A DNA stretch of 64,000 bases from Actinomadura atramentaria DSM 43919 (GTDB taxonomy: Bacteria > Actinomycetota > Actinomycetes > Streptosporangiales > Streptosporangiaceae). A program made the position numbers and the translations under genes. Location: assembly GCF_000381885.1 (NCBI RefSeq), contig NZ_KB907224.1:91271-155270 (forward strand), given 5' to 3'. The notes beneath the pieces are model-generated. The model searched no databases. It was not told where the DNA came from and worked only from the letters and a program-made list of their open reading frames with translations. Shown here one piece after another: positions 60,636 through 64,000 of this stretch (position 1 is the stretch's first letter; each line of letters starts with the position of its first letter).

Positions 60636-60666
60636 AGTCGATCATCTGGAGCGCGCTCCAGGTCAA
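60636..60666 (-). promoter_or_regulatory. MerR-type promoter of the aldo/keto reductase
   Basis: Minus strand: TTGACC (60666-60661), 19-nt spacer, TCGACT (60641-60636). The palindrome CTGGAGCG-CGCTCCAG (60646-60661) fills the spacer, as MerR-family activators require. The -10 box ends 6 nt before the ATG, so the mRNA should be leaderless. No merR gene is adjacent. Confidence 0.75.
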
Positions 60667-60689
60667 GCGGGACCGCCCCCTTCGCCCCC

Positions 60690-60695
60690 TATGAT
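60690..60695 (+). promoter_or_regulatory. -10 box of a leaderless oxidoreductase gene
   Basis: TATGAT is a near-consensus -10 and ends 6 nt before the ATG at 60702; no ribosome site between. Its -35 region would overlap the divergent reductase promoter. Confidence 0.5.
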
Positions 60696-60701
60696 CGCCG
60701 G

Positions 60702-61670
60702 ATGAGCGAACCGACGATCCGCTGGGGAATCCTCGGGACCGGCGGCATCGCCGCCACCTTCACCGAGGACCTGCTGCTCCTGCCCGGCCACGAGGTCGCC
60801 GCCGTCGGCTCCCGCGCCGCGGGCACCGCCCGCGACTTCGCCGACCGCTACGGCGTCCCCCGCGCCCACGGCTCCTACGCGGCGCTCGCCGACGACGACG
60901 GCGTGGACGTCGTCTACGTCGCCACCCCGCACCCCCTGCACGCCGCGCCCGCGCTGCGCTGCCTGGAGGGCGGCCGCGCCGTGCTCGTCGAGAAGCCGCT
61001 CACCACCTCCGTCGCCGACGCGACCGCGCTCGTCGCGGCCGCCCGCGTCCGCGGCCGGTTCCTCATGGAGGCCATGTGGACGCGCTGCAACCCGCTCGTC
61101 CGCCGCGCCTACGCCCTCGCCGCCGACGGCGCCATCGGCGAGATCACCGCCGTCCACGCCGACTTCTCCATCGCCCCCGACTACGACCCCGCGCACCGCC
61201 TGTGGGACGCCTCCCTCGCCGGCGGCGCGCTGTTCGACCTCGGCTGCTACGCCCTGTCGTTCACCTGGCCGCTGCTCGGCGACCCGGCCGCCGTCCGGTC
61301 CGTGAGCGCCCCCGCGCCGACCGGCGTGGACGCCAACACCGGCATCCTGCTCGGCTACGACTCCGGCGCGGTCGCGCTGCTGCACTGCGGCCTGCGCGGC
61401 GAGTCCCCGCACGCCGCGACCGTCGTCGGCACCCGCGGCCGCATCGAGGTCGCCGCGCCGTTCTACCGGCCCACCGAACTCACGCTCGTCCGCCGCGGCG
61501 CCGAACCCGAGACCTTCACCGCGCCCCTCACCGGCCACGGCTACACCCACCAGGCCGAGGAGGTCGCCCGGCGGCTCCGCGCGGGCGAGACCGAGTCGCC
61601 GCTGATGCCGCTGGACGAGAGCGTCGCGATCCTCCGCGTCATCGAGCAGATTCGCGCCGCGCACGCCTGA
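60702..61670 (+). CDS. Gfo/Idh/MocA-family oxidoreductase
   Basis: 322 residues, NAD(P)-binding Rossmann fold with RWGILGTGGIAATFTEDL and VDVVYVATPHPLHAAPAL, the EKPL motif in VLVEKPLTTS, and the C-terminal substrate domain with LFDLGCYAL. Likely dehydrogenase of a sugar, cyclitol or similar; the substrate is unknown. Divergent from the aldo/keto reductase and sharing its promoter region. Confidence 0.9.
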   Translation: MSEPTIRWGILGTGGIAATFTEDLLLLPGHEVAAVGSRAAGTARDFADRYGVPRAHGSYAALADDDGVDVVYVATPHPLHAAPALRCLEGGRAVLVEKPLTTSVADATALVAAARVRGRFLMEAMWTRCNPLVRRAYALAADGAIGEITAVHADFSIAPDYDPAHRLWDASLAGGALFDLGCYALSFTWPLLGDPAAVRSVSAPAPTGVDANTGILLGYDSGAVALLHCGLRGESPHAATVVGTRGRIEVAAPFYRPTELTLVRRGAEPETFTAPLTGHGYTHQAEEVARRLRAGETESPLMPLDESVAILRVIEQIRAAHA

Positions 61671-61736
61671 CGGCCCCCGATCCCGTCCGCAAGGCACCAT
61701 AATGTCCCGATCATGGGCGGACGGGGGAGCGACGGG

Positions 61737-63431
61737 ATGACCGAGAGCGGCGCGCCGCTGGGGAGCCGGTACGTACTGACCGAGCAGATCGGCCGCGGCG
61801 GGATGGGCGTGGTCTGGCGCGCGCTCGACCGCGACACCGGCACCGAGCGGGCGGTCAAGATCCTGCGCGGCGAACTGGCCGACGACCCCGACGCGCTGAC
61901 CCGCTTCGTCCGGGAGCGGACCGCGCTGCTGCGCGTCCGCCACCCCGGCGTCGTCGCCGTCCACGACATGGTCGTCGAGGGCGACCGGCTCGCCCTCGTC
62001 ATGGACCTCGTCACCGGCGAGGACCTCGGCCGCTACCGGGCGCGGCGCGGCGGCACGCTGCCGCCCGCCGAGGCGGCGTGGCTGGTCGGGCAGGTCTGCG
62101 CCGCGCTCGTCGCCGTCCACGGGACCGGGCTCGTCCACCGCGACCTCAAACCCGCCAACGTCCTGCTCGACCACCGCGCGGGCGGCGAGGCCCCCGCCCG
62201 GCTCGCCGACTTCGGCGTCGCGCACATCGTCTCGGGGACCGAGCTGACCGCCGCCGGGCAGGTCGTCGGCACGCCGTCCTACATGGCGCCCGAGGTGCTG
62301 CGCGGGCAGGCGCTCAGCCCCGCCGCCGACGTGTACGCGGCGGGCGTCACCCTCTACGAGCTGCTGGCGGGACGGCCGCCGTTCCGGGGCGCGGAGCTGA
62401 CGGCCGTCATCCGCGCCCACCTGGAGGACGCGCCCGAACCGATCCCCGGCGTCGACGGCCGCCTGTGGACGCTCGTCGAGCAGAGCCTCGCCAAGGAACC
62501 GGTCGCGCGGATCGGCGCGTTCGCCCTCGCGCAGGGCCTCACCGAGTACGCGGCGGCGCACCGGACCGCGCCGTACGCGCTGACGCCGCTGCCGGCGGCC
62601 GAGCGCACGCTGCCGTCCGCACCGGGCGGCGGGACGCCGACGCCGTTCCCCGCCGCGCCGCCCGCGTTCCCCGAGACGCCGCCGCCGACGCGCACGAGTG
62701 ACGGCACGGGCGGCGGCACGGACGGCGGCACGGGCGGCGGCACGGGCGGCGGCACGGCGGGGCGGTCCTACCGGACGCCGGTGCTGATCGGCGCGGGCGC
62801 GGCGCTCGTCGCGGCGGTCGCGGCCGGGGGCGCGTTCGCGTTCGCCTCCGGCGGCGACGGCGGCGGTTCCGGCGACGGGCGGGGCCTCGCGGCGGCGGGG
62901 CGGCAGGCGAACGCCGCCGCGACGGACGGGGCCGCCGCCGCGGCGTCGCCGTCCCCGACGCGGCCGCACCGCAAGCCGGGCGCGTCGGCGTCACCCTCGG
63001 AGTCCGCGTCCGGCCCGGCCGCCTCCAGGTCAGGCGCCCCGAAGCGCAGGACGGGCGGGAGCGGCGGCGCCAAGCCGACCGGCTGGCTGTGCGGCCCGCG
63101 CACGGCGGCGGACGCGCGCGGCCACTACACAACGGCGTGCATCCGCACCGACGGCCACCGCGTCTACCTGCGCGGCACCACCGACCCGGTCGCGTCCCGC
63201 AACGACCCGAAGCTCATCGCGAGCAACGACGTGCAACTCGTGCTGGTCCTCAAGACGGCCGACACCCAGAAGAGCGTCCAGTACTTCACCTCGCCGCGCT
63301 GCACGGCGATCGTCTGCACCTTCGAGGCGTCCGCCGTCCCCCCGCACCACGCGTACCGCGTCCTGCCGAAGTTCTACTTCCAGCGGGTGTACCAGGGCAC
63401 CGGAACCGAAAGCCCGACGATCCGGTTCTGA
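61737..63431 (+). CDS. Receptor-type Ser/Thr protein kinase
   Basis: 564 residues. Cytoplasmic kinase (about 8-270): G-loop GRGGMGVVW, AVKIL Lys, catalytic HRDLKPANVLL, DFGVAH, GTPSYMAPE; all key residues are intact. A Pro/Gly/Thr-rich linker with a 12-bp tandem repeat, one membrane helix (VLIGAGAALVAAVAAGGAFAF at about 345-365), then a Ser/Pro linker and an extracellular domain (WLCGPRTAADARG to the end) with four Cys that may sense a ligand. ATG 61737 has GGGGGAG 7 nt upstream; the ATG at 61713 has none. Target proteins unknown; garA, a classical kinase substrate, is elsewhere in the window. Confidence 0.92.
   Translation: MTESGAPLGSRYVLTEQIGRGGMGVVWRALDRDTGTERAVKILRGELADDPDALTRFVRERTALLRVRHPGVVAVHDMVVEGDRLALVMDLVTGEDLGRYRARRGGTLPPAEAAWLVGQVCAALVAVHGTGLVHRDLKPANVLLDHRAGGEAPARLADFGVAHIVSGTELTAAGQVVGTPSYMAPEVLRGQALSPAADVYAAGVTLYELLAGRPPFRGAELTAVIRAHLEDAPEPIPGVDGRLWTLVEQSLAKEPVARIGAFALAQGLTEYAAAHRTAPYALTPLPAAERTLPSAPGGGTPTPFPAAPPAFPETPPPTRTSDGTGGGTDGGTGGGTGGGTAGRSYRTPVLIGAGAALVAAVAAGGAFAFASGGDGGGSGDGRGLAAAGRQANAAATDGAAAAASPSPTRPHRKPGASASPSESASGPAASRSGAPKRRTGGSGGAKPTGWLCGPRTAADARGHYTTACIRTDGHRVYLRGTTDPVASRNDPKLIASNDVQLVLVLKTADTQKSVQYFTSPRCTAIVCTFEASAVPPHHAYRVLPKFYFQRVYQGTGTESPTIRF
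62703..62758. repeat. Gly/Thr tandem repeat in the kinase linker
   Basis: About four copies of a 12-bp unit close to GGCACGGGCGGC, encoding GGGT units just before the membrane helix. Confidence 0.8.
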
Positions 63432-63434
63432 ACA

Positions 63435-63476
63435 GCCGGAAGCCCCGGCGGTCGAACGACCGCCGGGGCTTCCGGC
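63435..63476. terminator. Strong bidirectional hairpin after the kinase gene
   Basis: A perfect 19-bp stem (63435-63453 with 63458-63476) and the loop GAAC, 3 nt after the kinase stop and 14 nt before the end of the RlpA-like gene. Confidence 0.92.
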
Positions 63477-63490
63477 ACCACGCGTGGCGA

Positions 63491-64000
63491 TTATCCGAGC
63501 GGCTTGGGCTCACCCTTCGAGCCCGCGCCCTTGCCCCACTTCAGAATCTCGTACTTGACGCCCTTGATGTGTCCGGCGTCGGAGCCGGTGTTGTACTTGG
63601 ACTTCGGCGTGCCGCCGTCAAGCAGGTGACGGAAGGTATAGGTGTCCAGGTCGAGCATCACGCCGCGGTGCGAGGGTTCGCCGGGGCCTCGGTCGCCGAT
63701 GAACCCGGTGACGCTGCGGCCTTCGTAGGAGACCTTGACCTTGGTGTGCAGGGGCCAGGACGGGGAGGCGAACAGGCCCTTCTGCATCGGCTTCCCGCCG
63801 GCCGGGGCGCCGGTGTCGCCGTTGACGCCCGATCCGTCGTCCCAGAAGTAGGACGCGGTGGTCTTGCCGGTGAGCAGCGCCTTGGAGTCCTTGCCCTCGG
63901 TCTTCTTGGCGGGGGCGAGGTTCGCGGCGGCGGCCGTGTTGGTCTTAGCGGCTGCGTCGTCGTGGTCGTTGCCCGAGAGGGCGACGCCGGCGACCATCAT
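63491..64000 (-). CDS. Secreted RlpA-like (double-psi beta-barrel) protein, 5' end beyond the window
   Basis: 169 residues visible; the start codon is probably outside the window because the first visible residues (MMVAGVALSGND) look like the inner end of a hydrophobic signal. An Ala/Lys-rich spacer follows, then a double-psi beta-barrel domain: KTTASYFWDDGSGVNGDTGA, GLFASPSWPLHTKVKVSY and FIGDRGPGEPSHRGVMLDL, with the GDRGP turn typical of RlpA and expansin-like folds. In RlpA the fold binds or cuts peptidoglycan strands; here function is inferred. Confidence 0.75.
   Translation of the reverse strand: MMVAGVALSGNDHDDAAAKTNTAAAANLAPAKKTEGKDSKALLTGKTTASYFWDDGSGVNGDTGAPAGGKPMQKGLFASPSWPLHTKVKVSYEGRSVTGFIGDRGPGEPSHRGVMLDLDTYTFRHLLDGGTPKSKYNTGSDAGHIKGVKYEILKWGKGAGSKGEPKPLG

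Overview
The window is a chromosomal segment of a very GC-rich filamentous actinomycete. The best guess is the Streptosporangiales/Thermomonosporaceae (Actinomadura-like), judged from protein style, the menaquinone genes, an NnaR-type nitrite regulator, a GarA/FtsR/DUF151/MerR block, a mycothiol-type DinB-fold protein and many leaderless genes. The genus is inferred, not proven. No rRNA, tRNA, insertion sequence, phage or CRISPR array was seen. Genes sit densely on both strands and many are coupled by 4-nt ATGA/GTGA overlaps.

Layout. 1-663: end of a tyrosine phosphatase. 737-4422: menD, menC, menB; menE lies alone at 11374-12555. Between them (4528-11194) is a compact Liv-type ABC importer (livF, livG, a fused livH-livM permease, lipoprotein binding protein) translationally coupled to an exported, C-terminally anchored protein and a small membrane protein. 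12614-15202: a cation-diffusion transporter and a sigma-70 factor ending at a strong terminator. 15266-17729: a drug-type ABC exporter whose ATPase gene carries a single-base frameshift, divergent from a MarR regulator across a palindrome. 17832-25285: nitrite/nitrate assimilation (sirohydrochlorin chelatase-like protein, NnaR-like regulator, nirD, nirB, narK) with a Nudix hydrolase and a Cys-rich small protein inside it. 25368-27420: a DinB-fold enzyme, a hypothetical protein and a TetR regulator with a clear palindrome. 27421-30028: lutABC lactate utilisation.

30484-33059: small proteins (DUF5999, hydrolase, PPOX flavoenzyme, TPR protein). 33193-42039: gcvP behind a tandem glycine riboswitch, a large LPG-synthase-like membrane protein, then merR, DUF151 nuclease, ftsR and garA, in the order known from mycobacteria but without gcvH. 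42422-45684: a sugar-phosphate nucleotidyltransferase fused to a degenerate phosphomannomutase, coupled to a CDP-alcohol phosphatidyltransferase. 45841-48769: an adenine-deaminase-like enzyme and thiC under a TPP riboswitch. 48799-51240: a TetR regulator divergent from an FtsX-like ABC transporter across two identical half-palindromic operators. 51222-56527: DUF1772 protein, AraC regulator, EF-hand protein, pgi, DUF2252 protein. 56662-63431: lactonase, aldehyde dehydrogenase, thioredoxin, aldo/keto reductase with a MerR-type promoter, Gfo/Idh/MocA oxidoreductase, receptor Ser/Thr kinase. 63491-64000: an incomplete RlpA-like secreted protein.

The window is mostly core metabolism with readable regulation: two riboswitches, several symmetric operators, eight strong hairpin terminators, and at least six genes whose -10 box ends 6-7 nt before the start codon. 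The least explained parts are the Liv importer with its anchored partner, the two enzymes that keep their fold but have lost catalytic residues, and the regulator-less MerR-type promoter of the aldo/keto reductase.
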